Counted from the first letter of the stretch, positions 22,797 through 43,989 are shown. The stretch: DNA of 64,000 nucleotides from Syngnathus acus (GCF_901709675.1 NC_051087.1:11579384-11643383), one strand, 5' to 3'. A program made the numbers and translations. Notes: generated by a model from the letters alone, not told the origin.

Positions 22797-23971
22797 CTAG
22801 AAGAAAAGAACAACAACAAGCATCAAGGGCTTGTCCAACAAATGACAAGAAAACAAATTAGCTTTAAAAACAAATGCTCACTGCAAAATAAGGAAAGGCA
22901 GATACACGAGAAGCGTCATAGTGAGTCTCCAACTTTGGTGTCATCCTTAATACATGTCAAAAATACCGAAATGGGAAAAGCGCAAATACTATTGAGAAGA
23001 CACATCAGATCAACTTAGTGTTAGCCTTCGTGTTCTTTTTTCCATGAAAAGCAGAAATTATACATATATCAATAAATCGATCAATCGTCGGATCGGTCGA
23101 CCTACCGACCTATCTATGTATCTATCTGTTGAATATTTGACAAGGTAGTTCTGGCTGATTTTCTTTAAGCACAGTAATTGTTGTAATGTCTTTTCCCCTC
23201 TGCAGCCCTTCATACTTCTACATCACTACAGTATGAGCAAATTGGTGCTAGATACTGGCTACGATAAAAATTTTGAGGCAGATAAGAAAACAATCGCTAG
23301 ATATAGATAACGAATGATTAATTGCTAGATTTCACCCATCTGGCATTAAAGATGGCGGATAAATTCATATCTGTTCTTCCATTTATATCAACCACATCTT
23401 TCACATCTACAAGGAAGGCAGTGGTTGTCTTGCTCTGTCATATCTGGCATGATTTAATATCCAGATAAATTAAATCCATTGAAGAGAAACCAAGACGCAG
23501 CTATCAAAAAGATTCCTTCACTTTTGTTTTTGCATATTGCCATAAAAAATACAGAGGACAGAGGTTGGGGGTGGAAGCCACTTAAATTGACCGACACTGT
23601 CCATCACCCCTCCTTTTAAAAATAACAATTAAGATGGCGAATACATTACATGTACAGCAAAAAGACATTTGGAGGGGCTCTCCGGATTGCAGCGGGTGAG
23701 AAAGGGGCAGAGTGACTGAGTGAGAAAATAACATAATTCTAAAAGCAATTACTGTGAATTCTCCTCAGTTCAGACATGAAAGTGCAACACTGTCACTCAA
23801 CAGAGGGGAAAAAGAGAAAGGAAAGAAAATGGAGGAAAAGGGTAGAAAAAAAACAGCACCCTGAGACGCATACCGATGAGTGACAGGCGACTCATCTCTG
23901 CTCCGGGGAGGATTTTACAGACACGACTCGGGGGGTAGATAACGCGCGTGCATACACACACATGCACGCGT

Positions 23972-24031
<60 letters not shown>

Positions 24032-27000
24032 TGACACAAACAGCCCGGCACACTGTAACCTCTCTGGGTGTGATAACAAGCGTGGAAATAGGGTCTGTGT
24101 GGAAGAATGGGCAGAGTACAATGGGATTGTGTTTTCAGCGTGCTGAATGGCTGTATGGGCAGGTGTATGGACTATTAGTTGGCTCAGCCCTGACCTTGTC
24201 CATAGTGCTAAAATTTGTCAGGCGGGATGTCTACAAAATTGCTGGAAGCAGTGCAGAGGAAATAGCTCAATTCAATTCACTTCCACAATAATATTACCTG
24301 TGCCAAGGTCTGTATGTTTTCTTCTGTGGCTTTATTTGTGTACATCATCAATGGCTTCAGGTATTGATAAATTAATTTGTTTTGACGATGAGTATCATGG
24401 ATAATTATTTTTCCACTTTTTTTTTTCTTTTCTCAAATCCTATTTTTCATGCTGGGCAATATATCTCTGTCACATTTTAAAATATGTGAATGAAATACAT
24501 TTTGCAGGGTCAAAAGTTGTGAATTCAAACTTAGTTTCATCCACATTTGATGCTGATTACAAGTGACAGCGATTCAAATTCAATATGGAAAATTCCATCT
24601 AACGTGTTTGGATGCTATAAATCTTTGTTGCTCTCTCTGTATTTAGGGATTGATTGAAGTCTACACTCTCCTTCTGTTCTGGTCTCGTATTTGAATAACA
24701 TAAAAAACAATCAAAATTATATTGAGCCCTTTACTGTACTATTTCAAAATGGCTGAAACAGTGTCACTTTTGCATTATGGAATTAATTGGAGCTGTGATT
24801 GTGTTCTAAGGTGTGAGCAGAGTGTGAGGGTATTGGAGGTGTGTGACTTAGCAAAGCCAAGCCAATTGAAGAGTTGCAACACGACAATACAATCAGAGCC
24901 GGCGTGTTACATCAAGGTAGCTTACCTGGATGAAGGCGGTGGTGCATTTCGAGATGTATCAGGTCAGAAAATCCTTCTCCCAGCAGCAGCCTGTCCACGG
25001 GGGATTCTCTCCCCATTTCACAATCACTGTCCCCCGCCTCGCTGTCCCCACGTCCACTGTCCTTTAGGCTGAACTTGTCCATGTCTTGTAATGCATACCT
25101 TAATGGAACCAGTGCAAAACGTGCAGGTTAAACACATGGACAATGTCGAGTTTTTTTTTTTTATGAAACATGTCTGCATGTAATGAGTCAAATCCATTTT
25201 TGACAAGAATTTGTGCAAACTGTTGAATCTCCAAACAATCCTGTCCCATTTCTACTTCACAAAATTTGGTCTGATTAAGAAAAATAAATAAATTGTTGGG
25301 ACATTCTGACAAATTATTACTTTGGGAAGTGAATGGCGCTGGTATGTATGATGACATTTGGAATATGAAAAAAAAGAAAAACTATACAACAGGTTGTTGA
25401 ACATATCGCACAGATGTAAATCAAAGACAACAAAGTGATTTGTAAAAGGTGAATAAAAATTAATTAGCGGTGTTGGGGCTGAGGGTTTACCTGTAGCTGC
25501 GAGAGTATTTGTTGCCACGGAAACTGGGTCTGGGTTGGTACTGGCCCTGATGGAGCATGGACAGAAGCTGTGAGACTTGCTGTATCCCAAAATAACAAAA
25601 CAAAATAAAACAAATAAACAAAAAAAAAAAATAGGAGGAAAAATTGAAACGGGTCGGGGTGAAAATGGAATAACAGATGGGAAAAAAGATAAAGAGAGAG
25701 ACAAGACAGAAGACAAAAAAATGGATGAGTATACACAAAATGAATGATGGAGTGGCTGCTGAATATGGATGACACAAAATGGACGGTGTTAAAACAAAAG
25801 GGGGACTGCTTATCGGAGAGTGAATCTGGATGAATTCGGAGACACATGACTGAGGGTTATCATGGGTTGGGACAAGGTGCAAACAAAGTAAGGACAAAGA
25901 CGGCTGCAACTAGAAATACACTTGATGAGACTGTTTTTCACAATTTCGTGCAAATTCAGTGTGTGAGTGTGTGTGTGTGTGTGTGCGTGTGTGTGCGCGT
26001 GCGTGCGTGCGTGCGTGCGTGAGCGAGTGAGCGAGTGATTGAGTGAGCGTGCGAGCGTGTGTGTGTGCGCTCACACTCACCTCCACCTGTGGAGTTGTAT
26101 GCGCCAGCTCCAGGGCAAAACTCTCTGGAATGTGATTGGATGAAATTGTCACTAGGCTGTTAAGGGATTGGTGACTGTGGTGAGACTGCCTGGTCCCCAT
26201 CTGGGCTCGGTCCAATGGTGGTGTATCTGAAGGCGAGCGGTGATGGGATCTGATTGGTAGGGTACCGTTCACAGTGGGAACAAGGGTGATGTCTCCTTTG
26301 TGGATCTGCCGTGAGGGCTTCCTCGGGTGGTGCTGGTGGGTTGATTCAGCGACCCGACAGTTATAAGATTGCCTTGTCTCCTTCTTCTCTCTGTTGCAGT
26401 GAGCAGCAAACACTACCATGATTACCAGCAGCACGGCGCAGATGGCCCCCAGGGAGATGATGATAATCAGTGATGCATCAAGTGGAGACTCCCCTTGGTC
26501 CATCTCTTGGACGTGGTTCTCTATATTCTCATAGAGGTTTATCCTGAGAACTGCTTTGGCACTCAGGCTCTCACTTCCATGATCTCTCACCACAACAGTT
26601 ATCTCAGCATGCTCATGAGGGAAGTTCTCCAGACTGGCGTTGGCGCGAATTTCACATGTTCTTGGATCAATATTGAAGAAAGCCTCTTCATTGCCACTGA
26701 CGATGGAGCAAACAAGCTCAGAGTTTATCCCCATATCACGGTCCGTTGCCTTGACAACAGTTACAAGATGTCCAGCTTCAGTGAACTTTGACACTGGTAC
26801 ATCAGCACTAAAGTTCCACAGCTGAGGGACCACAATCACTGGGGGGTTGTCATTTTCATCTAGGATGTTGAGAACAATGGTGGCATTGCTGAACAGCGGT
26901 GGCGTTCCAGCATCTTTGGCCTGCACAATAAAGGAGATGCGGCTCACATCCTCCCTGTCGAATGTACGCAGGGCATAGATTGCACCGTTAGAAGGGTCGA

Positions 27001-28555
27001 TGGTGACATATGTGGAAATGGAGTTCCCATGAATTGAGCTCTCCAGGATGGAGTAGATCACTTGTCCGTTGACGTCCAGATCTGGATCTGTTGCCAGGAT
27101 GGAGGTCAAATATGCCCCTGGAGCATTGTTCTCTGCTTTAAAGATCTCAATCTGCCCCTTCTCAAAATGCGGTGGGTTGTCATTTTCATCGGTTACATGC
27201 ACAGTGAAGTGTTTGACTGTGGAGAGGCTTGGAGTCCCTCGGTCCTCTGCCATCACCGTCAGACTGAACTCTGACCTCTTCTCTCGGTCCAGAGACACAT
27301 TAGTCAGAATCATGTAGTTGTTTTCGTATGTTTTCTGGAGTTTGAAATAACCTTGACCATGAAGCTTACACTCCACCTCTCCATTAAGACCAGCGTCTAG
27401 GTCCTCCACCCTCACTAAAGCCACAAATGTGTCCAGTGGAGCGGCTTCTGATATATAAGCTGCATCTCCGTTGCCCTGTGAGGACATGATATTAATGCTA
27501 ATGTCTGGTTTATTGTCGTTGACGTCAACCACCTTGACCAGGATCTTGCAGTGGGCTGGCATGGAGTTTGGACCCATATCCTGTGCTTGCACATCAATAT
27601 CATAGGAATTAGTAGTTTCATAGTCTACACGAGCAATGAGGGTCAGGTGACCACTATCAGGGTTGATTTTGAACGTCTCCATGATTTTGGGGGACACGTG
27701 ACTGCTGAATGAATAGACTATTTTGGCGTTTGTCCCATCATCAGCGTCAGTGGCATTCAAATCAATTAACAGTGTTCCAACAGGTGCATTTTCAGGAAGA
27801 TTGATCACGTATGAGGACTTGTCAAAGATCGGGCTGTTGTCATTTGAATCTGCGACATTGATCTTAAGCAGGGTGGTTCCTGTTCTGGATAGAACACCCC
27901 TATCAAAAGCCGTGTACTGAAGTTCATAACTGGAGCGTACCTCCCGATCCAGTTCTCGGAGTACCACCAGCTCAGCATATTTTGCCCCATCGGTTCTGGA
28001 CTGTACTTCAATATTAAAAAAATGGTTGGGCTCTAAGGCATAGCTGTACAGGGAGTTTTCGCCCACGTCTGGATCCGTGGCGCTGTCCAGGGGGATGCGC
28101 GCTCCGACAGACGCGCTCTCGGATATTTCAATCGGGATTATGGCGCGGGCAAACTGTGGCGCGTTGTCGTTGATGTCCAAAACTTCCACCTCCACGTGAA
28201 ACAGTTGCAGATGTTCCGTAGGCAACGTGAGCACGTCGAATTGGATCGAGCAGTTGAGATTCTTTTCACAAAGTTTTTCTCTATCAATTCTGGATTTGAT
28301 GCTTATTTCTCCGTCCTGATCGCGCACAGTGAGAAACGAGGAACTCCCTCTTTGCATTGCTCGGAAGCGCGGCGACACTGAGCTTGGAAGTTTAGCCAGA
28401 ACATCCGCGACATCATCTTTTAAACGAGCAATAACTGTGCCAACCTTCTGTTCCTCGTAAATCTGATATCGTAGTGTCTTACCAGATGCGTGAAGCGTTA
28501 ACAGCACTAAAACGATGAAGAAACCCCACATTCTCAGTTGAAAAAGTCCCGTCAT
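21988..28555 (-). CDS. pcdh18: Protocadherin-18 (delta-2 protocadherin), four coding exons
   Basis: Calcium-dependent homophilic adhesion molecule of the plasma membrane. Joined coding exons 28555-26081, 25579-25491, 25098-24926 and 22796-21988 (2475+89+173+809 nt) give 1181 residues; human PCDH18 is about 1135. Order: signal peptide (about 1-25); six cadherin repeats with linker motifs DINDN (127), DSNDN (236), DVNDN (344), DENDN (456) and DENDN (566); transmembrane helix (about 694-718); then a long cytoplasmic tail. EC1 has the protocadherin CX5C loop (Cys96, Cys102). The tail has the delta-family motifs [16 protein letters not shown] and [17 protein letters not shown], and ends [19 protein letters not shown]. 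The start at 28555 is the first in-frame ATG; the frame is open upstream to a TTG at 28597. From the literature, PCDH18 tails bind Dab1 (mouse) and Nap1 (zebrafish). Teleosts have pcdh18a and pcdh18b; I cannot tell which this is. Confidence 0.95.
22797..24925 (-). other. pcdh18: pcdh18 intron 3 (2129 bp)
   Basis: GTAAGC donor and a good TTTTCTTCTAG acceptor. Contains a (CA)n run at 23974-24027 and a short CTAT-rich patch near 23103-23128. No other gene or complete mobile element was seen inside it. Confidence 0.9.
23974..24027. repeat. (CA)n microsatellite in pcdh18 intron 3
   Basis: About 27 CA units. Confidence 0.96.
24926..25098 (-). CDS. pcdh18: pcdh18 coding exon 3
   Basis: The 173-nt exon encodes [25 protein letters not shown]..., then [12 protein letters not shown] and a fish-specific looking [10 protein letters not shown] before the CCAG|GTAAGC donor. 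The first half is strongly conserved with mammalian PCDH18. The last twelve residues before the junction differ from the human form. Confidence 0.93.
25099..25490 (-). other. pcdh18: pcdh18 intron 2 (392 bp)
   Basis: GTAAAC donor and CCATTAAG acceptor. Contains a poly(T) tract on the gene strand from an A-run in the plus sequence. No exon-like content. Confidence 0.88.
25491..25579 (-). CDS. pcdh18: pcdh18 coding exon 2
   Basis: The 89-nt exon runs from after ATACAG to CTACAG|GTAAAC and encodes [11 protein letters not shown]...NKYSRSY plus two bases of the next Arg. To my recollection the 30-residue segment is the same as in human PCDH18, which fixes the gene identity and both splice sites. 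Confidence 0.95.
25580..26080 (-). other. pcdh18: pcdh18 intron 1 (501 bp)
   Basis: GTGAGT donor and ATACAG acceptor. The first 110 bases after the donor are a CA/CG-rich microsatellite on the gene strand that stays open in frame for 56 codons until a stop at 25912-25910. Confidence 0.9.
25962..26069. repeat. (TG/CG)n microsatellite at the intron 1 donor
   Basis: Imperfect GTGT/GCGT/GAGC repeat ending only about ten bases from the exon 1 splice donor. Confidence 0.9.
26081..28555 (-). CDS. pcdh18: pcdh18 coding exon 1: ectodomain, TM, proximal tail
   Basis: A single 2475-nt exon encodes residues 1-825: signal peptide, EC1-EC6, transmembrane helix and the first 107 cytoplasmic residues. This is the usual large first exon of delta protocadherins. 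It ends ...HTTPQVE at a GAG|GTGAGT donor, phase 0. A second Met eight codons downstream (28531) is an alternative start that would still leave a signal peptide. Confidence 0.95.
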
Positions 28556-28867
28556 TATGTCCTTTTGTGGTTGAAACCAAGCAGGAAAAAGCTCCAAATT
28601 GTTGCAGAGGTCACTTCCAGATTTAATTTAGGCAACTGGGTGTGGTGGTCCCCGTTGCATTGCTCCTCGATCTTCACTGCAAGAATGCATTCACATGCAA
28701 TATTGTCTGAGTTGCAGCAATTTAAATTAAAAATACCCCTAGTGCGCTGGCATGCAAATCTGTTGCGCGCATCGGGTTCGCATAACAGCCTTGTGGTGTT
28801 GGAGTGTGCGCGACTCCTCTCGATCTCCCCTCCCTGCTTGCCTCTCGCACTCTCCAACTCTCCTACT
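28556..28867 (-). promoter_or_regulatory. pcdh18: pcdh18 5'UTR and likely proximal promoter region
   Basis: Immediate 5' flank on the gene strand. No in-frame ATG is seen upstream of 28555 within the open frame. I cannot place the transcription start and see no convincing TATA box. The nearby (GA)n tract bounds this region. Confidence 0.35.
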
Positions 28868-28922
28868 CTCTCTCTCTGTCTTTCTGTCTCTCTCTCTCTC
28901 TCTGTCTCTCTCTCTCTCTTTT

Positions 28923-28972
<50 letters not shown>

Positions 28973-28996
28973 TCAATCTCTCTCAATCTCTCTTTT
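28868..28996. repeat. (CT)n tract about 315-440 bases upstream of the pcdh18 ATG
   Basis: About 130 bases of nearly pure CT with TTT and GT interruptions; (GA)n on the gene strand. It could be in the 5'UTR or core promoter. Confidence 0.93.
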
Positions 28997-28999
28997 TTC

Positions 29000-38317
<9,318 letters not shown>

Positions 38318-38480
38318 AGGGGTGTAACGATGCATTTTTTCTTTTTTTTTACCGATACTGTACATATCAAAAGCCAAACGATCAGACACAAAGCAATGTA
38401 TTGCTTTTATGGAATGATGCAATTTGACACGATAAAGGCAATTGTAATACAATATTTCAATATAGTAACAATGGCTTTTT
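38318..38480. mobile_element. hAT-like transposon fragment
   Basis: Starts AGGGGTGTAACGATGC, a terminal motif shared by many fish hAT elements, followed by AT-rich subterminal sequence. No matching right end or 8-bp duplication found; the SINE at 38496 may have interrupted or replaced it. Confidence 0.4.
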
Positions 38481-38495
38481 TGTGAATAAATCTTG

Positions 38496-38813
38496 ACTAT
38501 CCTCACAAGGCTGCTGGAACCAATCCCAGCTGTTACTTGGTGGTAGGCGAGAAACACCCAAAACTGGTCGCCAGGCATTCGCAGGGCACATACTAGAGAC
38601 GAACAAGCATTCAAACCCACAATCATACCCGCAGACAATTTGGAGTGATCCATCGGCCTACCATGCATGTTTTTGGAATGCGGGAGGAGTACGCGAAGAA
38701 AACCCACGCAAGCACGGAGAGAACATGTAAACTCCACACAGGCCGGAGCCAGAATCAAACCCTGCAACTCTGAACTGTGAGGTAGACGTGCTTACCGGGG
38801 TACCACTGTTGCC
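38496..38813 (-). repeat. Diverged SINE copy
   Basis: Minus-strand copy from the head near 38813 to the CTTGTGAGGATAG end at 38496, lacking a GATG tail. Body motifs such as GGAGTTTACATG and CCAAAAACATGCATGG are recognisable with many substitutions, so it is older than the copy at 13298. Confidence 0.85.
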
Positions 38814-39008
38814 CTACCTCAGTTTTGTTCTGCCAGCTGACCTGCGTGAGGGAGGATCTTTGCTTCCTGAGTCTCAACTCTTCTCACTCACAATTCACGT
38901 TTAATTGCGAGCTGATTGGTGCCCGTAAATTAAGCTGCTGAGACAGTGGCCCAAACACAAGACTGTGTAGTATGATCTAGTCTACCTTGCTGCCATGACC
39001 TATGTTGT

Positions 39009-39168
39009 GGAGCGGCATGGCTCAGTGGTGGAGTGGTCATTTCCTAACCCAGAGTTTGGGATTTGATCCCCAGTCATTCTTTACTATACAAGTAATTTGC
39101 TATTTATGTTACGTGCTTCAACTCTTGAGCACCGACCGGATATGACGCGGACGAGTGAAAAAGAAAAT
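39009..39168 (+). repeat. Second tRNA-headed SINE type, degenerate
   Basis: GAGCGGCATGGCTCAGTGGTGGAG gives box A TGGCTCAGTGG (39018-39028), and GGATTTGATCC (39059-39069) gives box B, at tRNA-like spacing. The downstream part (39110-39168) reads CTTCAACTCTTGAGCACCGA then GACGAGTGAAAAAGAAAATG, as in fish SINE bodies. Head sequence differs from the main SINE family here. It is too degenerate to be a functional tRNA gene. Confidence 0.6.
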
Positions 39169-40059
39169 GAATCGATTAAATATGACATTCAAACTTGAAT
39201 TAAGAAATATAATGGATTTTGCGAAGACAATGATTTTGTTAATTATATTGATTACTTGTGAACATGATGTGTCAATGAGTAGCTTCACATATGTTGCATT
39301 TCTTTTTTTTATTATTTACTGTACGTATAAGTCAACGTCAAGATGTTTTTGAAAGCTGTTTCAATTGTAACAGTCTTTGCAGGGCTGCACACGCATGGGC
39401 AATCTTACACGATGTCATCAATTAGGCCTACTCTCACCTCCAGGTTGAAAAGCCAAGGGCCAGTGAGAGAGGAATAGCTCATGTTTTGGCATCTGATGAT
39501 ATCGGGTCTGACTGAAATAGGGCATGAGGCTCACCCTACTGTGTAGTCATACACATCAGGAGACACACATACACGTTCATTCTTGTAGGTAGGCTGAAAG
39601 CTAGTTTACTTGTCTGACTCAGACATCCCTTCACTCTTAAGAACAGAGAAAGTGAAATTCTTCAATCAAGTGGTGCCACTTATTTTGTTTTGTTTCCACT
39701 TACATCGGTGAATTAAGTGTTAAATAATTGTCTTCATTCATTATCATTATCAAGCTTACCCATTGGGGCCAGGCAATGGATAAGGGTTAGAAGAATACCC
39801 AAGAATAACTTTGTTGCGATTGTTTTCTGGTATACAGTATAACAGCAAAAGTTTGACGAGCCTCAATTTGCCTAAAAAAACCCACAAGTGAGAACACTGC
39901 TGCCTCCTTCTGAAAAATAATACATTCAGTTATTTTAAAAATCTTGCACCAGATTTCAGGTCTTCACTTGTGTGATTTTGCATGGTATGTGTGGAATCAG
40001 TCCTATCTTACAATAAGAAACTGGATGTCATCTTAATCATGCTTTTCATCCATTTGGTT
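39169..40059. other. Intergenic stretch, no gene seen
   Basis: AT-rich unique DNA without supported features. Confidence 0.45.
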
Positions 40060-40163
40060 TTCCTCAAATCATCCAATTCTCTCCTTACAATAGTGCGAGT
40101 CTCCGGTTCGTATCTCGAAAAGTTCGTAAGTATAGGCGTTTGTAAGTAGAGGTACCACTGTAC
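40060..40163. mobile_element. DNA-transposon end fragment
   Basis: Contains GTTTGTAAGTAGAGGTACCA with CTGTA after it, and CGTATCTCGAAAAGTTCGTA before it. On the minus strand this is the CAGTGGTACCTCTACTTAC terminus of a common fish DNA transposon. The other terminus was not found. Confidence 0.5.
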
Positions 40164-42212
40164 TGTATTTTGAGAGAAATAACGTGTTGGACTGTGATCA
40201 TAGAATCTCTGCAATGTCGAAGATACATGTATTTCACATGTTGCATGAACATATCAAACTTGCAATGATTTGCAACATTAGATTTAGGAAAGTTGTGACT
40301 GCCATTTAAATTCCATCAATAAAAAGAAATGAAGATTATCAGGGAGAGGATGGTGACATCAGCAATGACACTGTAACTTATAAAATTGTATGATTACAGA
40401 ATGATAACTCTGTTGTCATGACAACACATCTGCTGTTGGAGAATGACTGATGAAGATAAAGCTGCTTTGCCCAACACTCCATCAAGTGTGTTCCCATTGT
40501 GTTCCAATCACCGGCTCTTCTCATTACTCTTCATTGAGCCAATGGGTTTGATGGTGGGAGGCGGAAAAAACACCTCCTTCTGCTGTCCTGGCTTTTCAAT
40601 GCCTCCCCAAGACAGCAATCAATTTCATCAACTGGTCCCTGCTCAGTGACTGGATGTTCAGCCTCTGATGCAGCACACCCACATAAAAAAACTCTCTGAC
40701 ACCTCTTTAGCTGTCTTTTGTCAGTTCTTCATTACCCATGCCATATGGCAAGTGAGAAGGATCCAGTTTAAGGTTGTGTGGGTGGGGGTAAGCTGTGGGG
40801 TCAGAGGGGGGTTATAGGAGACTGACCCACTGACAAAGACTCCCCACTCCATCAGTGATGTCCATGAATACATGGGGACAAGCCATCTCAATGGGGGACC
40901 AGAATCTATGGAGAAGTCATCTCCTGAGGGATGAACGAGGGGAAGAAGAGGGGTTGTGGTGTCTGAATGAAGGGGCATTAGTAATATTAATGTTTGTGGG
41001 GCTTAAAAGAGAAGCAAAGAATGTTAGAAAACAAGGGGTTACTAGAGATATAGACGATTGGTGGTGTAGCTGTGATTAGTTGGAAAGGAGGAGAGAAATG
41101 ATGAATAAGAAAAAATCAATTCTAAGCTAAAATCCAAGTGAAGCTTGGCGCTTTGAGCTACTTGCTGTGCATTGTCTGTTTGGCCAGCTTAAGAGGTGAT
41201 CCCAGGTACATGTGGACCTACAATAGGCCAGCAGGTTCTGTTGTGTGATGACAAGCCTCTCAGGGTCCACTCTGTGTGTACGTGTGTGTGTCTCAGCAGG
41301 ACTTTTCTCTATACGAACACCAGGCCATGGGAGTCAAGAGATTCCCATTAACCACATCTGACAGCCCAAGTCGGGTGCACACAGTGAGGGGGGGACAAGT
41401 CAGGGGCTGTTATGAACTCTGCATGGGGTTCCAGAAACTTTCATAATAAATGTTTACTTGACTTGTGCTTACATTAGGAATAAAATAAGCCGAAACCTAC
41501 GACATCCCTAATGTGTTCCAGCGAAAAAAAGGAAAAATTACTGTCTGTTGAAAGGCCATTAAATTTAATAATGCTGGTGTAAATAAAACTGTTTTGCTGG
41601 TAAAAAAAAAAAGTTTATTTTAACGAAACCAATACTAGAGGAGATGACACAATACTATTTAAACATATCAGCTCCTTGAATATTTTGCTGTAGTTTTCAG
41701 TAAATTATGCTTTATATTTTAGGGAGGCTGGCAATATCCGCCTAGGCCCACTTGATGGTGAGCTGAAAATGACATACCAGATATCAGACATTTCAACAAG
41801 CAGCAGGCGGAGTGCTGTTTCTCATCTCCAAAACAGCAAACTAAATTTTGTGTTTCTGCAGCAGAAAATAATCATGCAACTTACCGTGTGAATGGAAAAA
41901 ATGATTAATAGTTAAAAATGTTAATTGCCTGACATACTGAAAATATGCAAATGTCATGGCAGAACAATGCACATATAGAGAACTAATAGGGAATGACTCA
42001 CTCTGTCTTCCTTTTAATGCCTGAGATATTTATGTCATCACAAACTTGGACAAGGATTTAAAGAGAAAGTAATAACTGCTATGAATGAAGTCCAAATATT
42101 TTCTCGAGGATCCCTTGGGTGCCCAACAAGGTGCCTGATATAAAACATACAAAATTCCAAATAATGGAAACAAAAACAGCAGCAAAAATAAAGAATGTAA
42201 TTGCTGTAAGGT
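40164..42212. other. Intergenic stretch, no gene seen
   Basis: Unique DNA with moderate GC around 40450-41450. Short open frames there overlap on both strands and show no recognisable protein. Confidence 0.4.
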
Positions 42213-42358
42213 AATGGCCTCTATGATGATAAACGTTTCATTTATTGTTTTATTCATTATTTATCCAATAAGTTTATGTTGGAGAATGGCCTCTATGATG
42301 ATAAACAACTTTTCATTTATTGTTTTATTCATCATTCAGCCAACATTATGTTGGGGAA
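42213..42358. repeat. 72-bp tandem duplication
   Basis: AATGGCCTCTATGATGATAA begins at 42213 and again at 42285. The two copies (42213-42284 and 42285-42358) stay alignable to TTATGTTGG(A/G)G with a few substitutions and small indels. Confidence 0.85.
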
Positions 42359-43734
42359 TAAAAATTGTTTTTTTGTTAGTTTCATTTATTATGGCCAAGA
42401 GAGGTACTATATTTTTACGCCTCTGTGTGAATGTCGGTCATTTTGCTATTGTAATGCAGAATTTTTCAAAAATGCAAAGAAAATAGTTATTTTTCCAATC
42501 TAGTTCTCATGCAAGTTTGCCCTAAACGCTTCTGACTTGATCCAAGCAGGCATAAAAAGCACCGTGAGACAGCAAGGAGCACAAAGCTGAGAAAATAGGG
42601 CAAGCTAACGCAATGAAAACATTGGGAATTGCTGCCAGTTTTCGCACCTACTAACCCAATGCGGCCGTCGCCAAGGTTTCTCAAGAATGGTCACATTATT
42701 ACATAGTGTTGCATAAGGCTGATTAAGCTTCCAACGAGGCAAATTCACCACGCCAAGAGGGCTGACTGTCTGCTCAGTATGTGTGTAGTGAGTTAGCAGC
42801 AGTAGCTCGGGGAGTGAGTGTGAAAGTGCTACAAGATGTTCTGTGTGATGAGAAATAGGAGAATGGGAGAATGGTGTCATTGTGTTTTGCCATCTATACG
42901 CTGTGTGTGTTAAGAAGCGTACATACTGTAGCGGGTTTAAAATAATAACAGAAAAAGAGGAGAAGACCAAACAAAGACCCCTTTCACATTCTCAACCTTG
43001 GCTCTTCTTTGGTACCTCCTTCTCAGCCCAGTTTCCTCTTTCCATCCGATCTGAGCCTCACTTATTTTCCTACAATACGATTATATTAGTTGAGACCTTT
43101 TTGATTTAGAAGTTGAAAGTATTTTTTGTGCTCACTTCATTTTGTTTATTCAACACCACATTACCTCAAGCAGAGGCTTTACTCTCATCTATTTTCACTC
43201 TTCCCCCCCTCACACAAACGCACATGCACGCACACATCTCCCCTCCCTCACATCTGCTTCTGTGGCCTGTTCCATGAGTGGGAATGCCAGTGCCCTCCTC
43301 CCCATTATTAGCACAACACAGTTCCCTGACTGCCTACCTCCATGACTTCTTGTGCCTTTTGTCTTGCAGACTGGCTCGAGTCATATACTTATTTTGCTGT
43401 TGACAAAGCCAGACATGGCTCAAAAGAGAGCTGGACAGCTGCTCGCAATATTGTTTGAGCTGCTTGCTTGGATGAGGTGATTGCACAGAAGTGCAGTTGT
43501 TATGGTCATTTGTTTACAAATTGGGAGCAATGTGATTAGTCGGTTGTGCAAGCTTTCATCCAAGAGGTAAAAATATTCTGAGCAGTGACAAGACATGGGT
43601 CATTTGATATTGATCTTTTTGTGGTATGGGAAACCTTTTAAAATTGACCAAGAAATATTTGATGTTTCTAAATGTGTGTATTTAAGTCTAATTAAATGAG
43701 TCACTCAGTTTTTCCCCCAAAATAACAAAATTCA
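42359..43734. other. Intergenic stretch, no gene seen
   Basis: Unique DNA with a pyrimidine-rich patch at 43190-43330. No gene supported. Confidence 0.45.
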
Positions 43735-43985
43735 ATACATCAAGAAAAGTATTTGGGCACCTGTACATTTCTGGGATTATCTGCATGATTTTGGAACATG
43801 TGTAATATTTATTAAAGCGTAGCATTGTGTTTAATAATCTTGGATCCAGTTCTTTCCACGAATCCAGATTCAAACAGCCTTGCTTTTGAGTATATTTGTT
43901 TGTTCGGTGGTCCTTCCTCAAACTGTTGCTATTTAGTTGGAAGCATAATTGCCCAAAATGTCTCAGTAAAATGAATAATTTAAGA
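43735..43985 (-). mobile_element. Tc1-like transposon fragment, low confidence
   Basis: AAGTATTTGGGCACC near 43747 and GGAAGCATAATTGCCCAAAA near 43938 resemble terminal and transposase-flanking sequence of fish Tc1 elements. The intervening frame is not recognisable as an intact transposase, and neither inverted terminal repeat is complete. Confidence 0.35.
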
Positions 43986-43989
43986 AGCA

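Noticed and set aside
25252-25909. Phe/Ser/Leu-rich minus-strand frames around pcdh18 exon 2
   Set aside because: They are intron sequence read through exon 2 in its own and other frames. The exon is defined by conserved sequence and GT-AG sites.
28556-28597. Upstream extension of the pcdh18 frame by 14 residues
   Set aside because: The extension would begin at TTG, not ATG. The first in-frame ATG (28555) directly precedes a good signal peptide.
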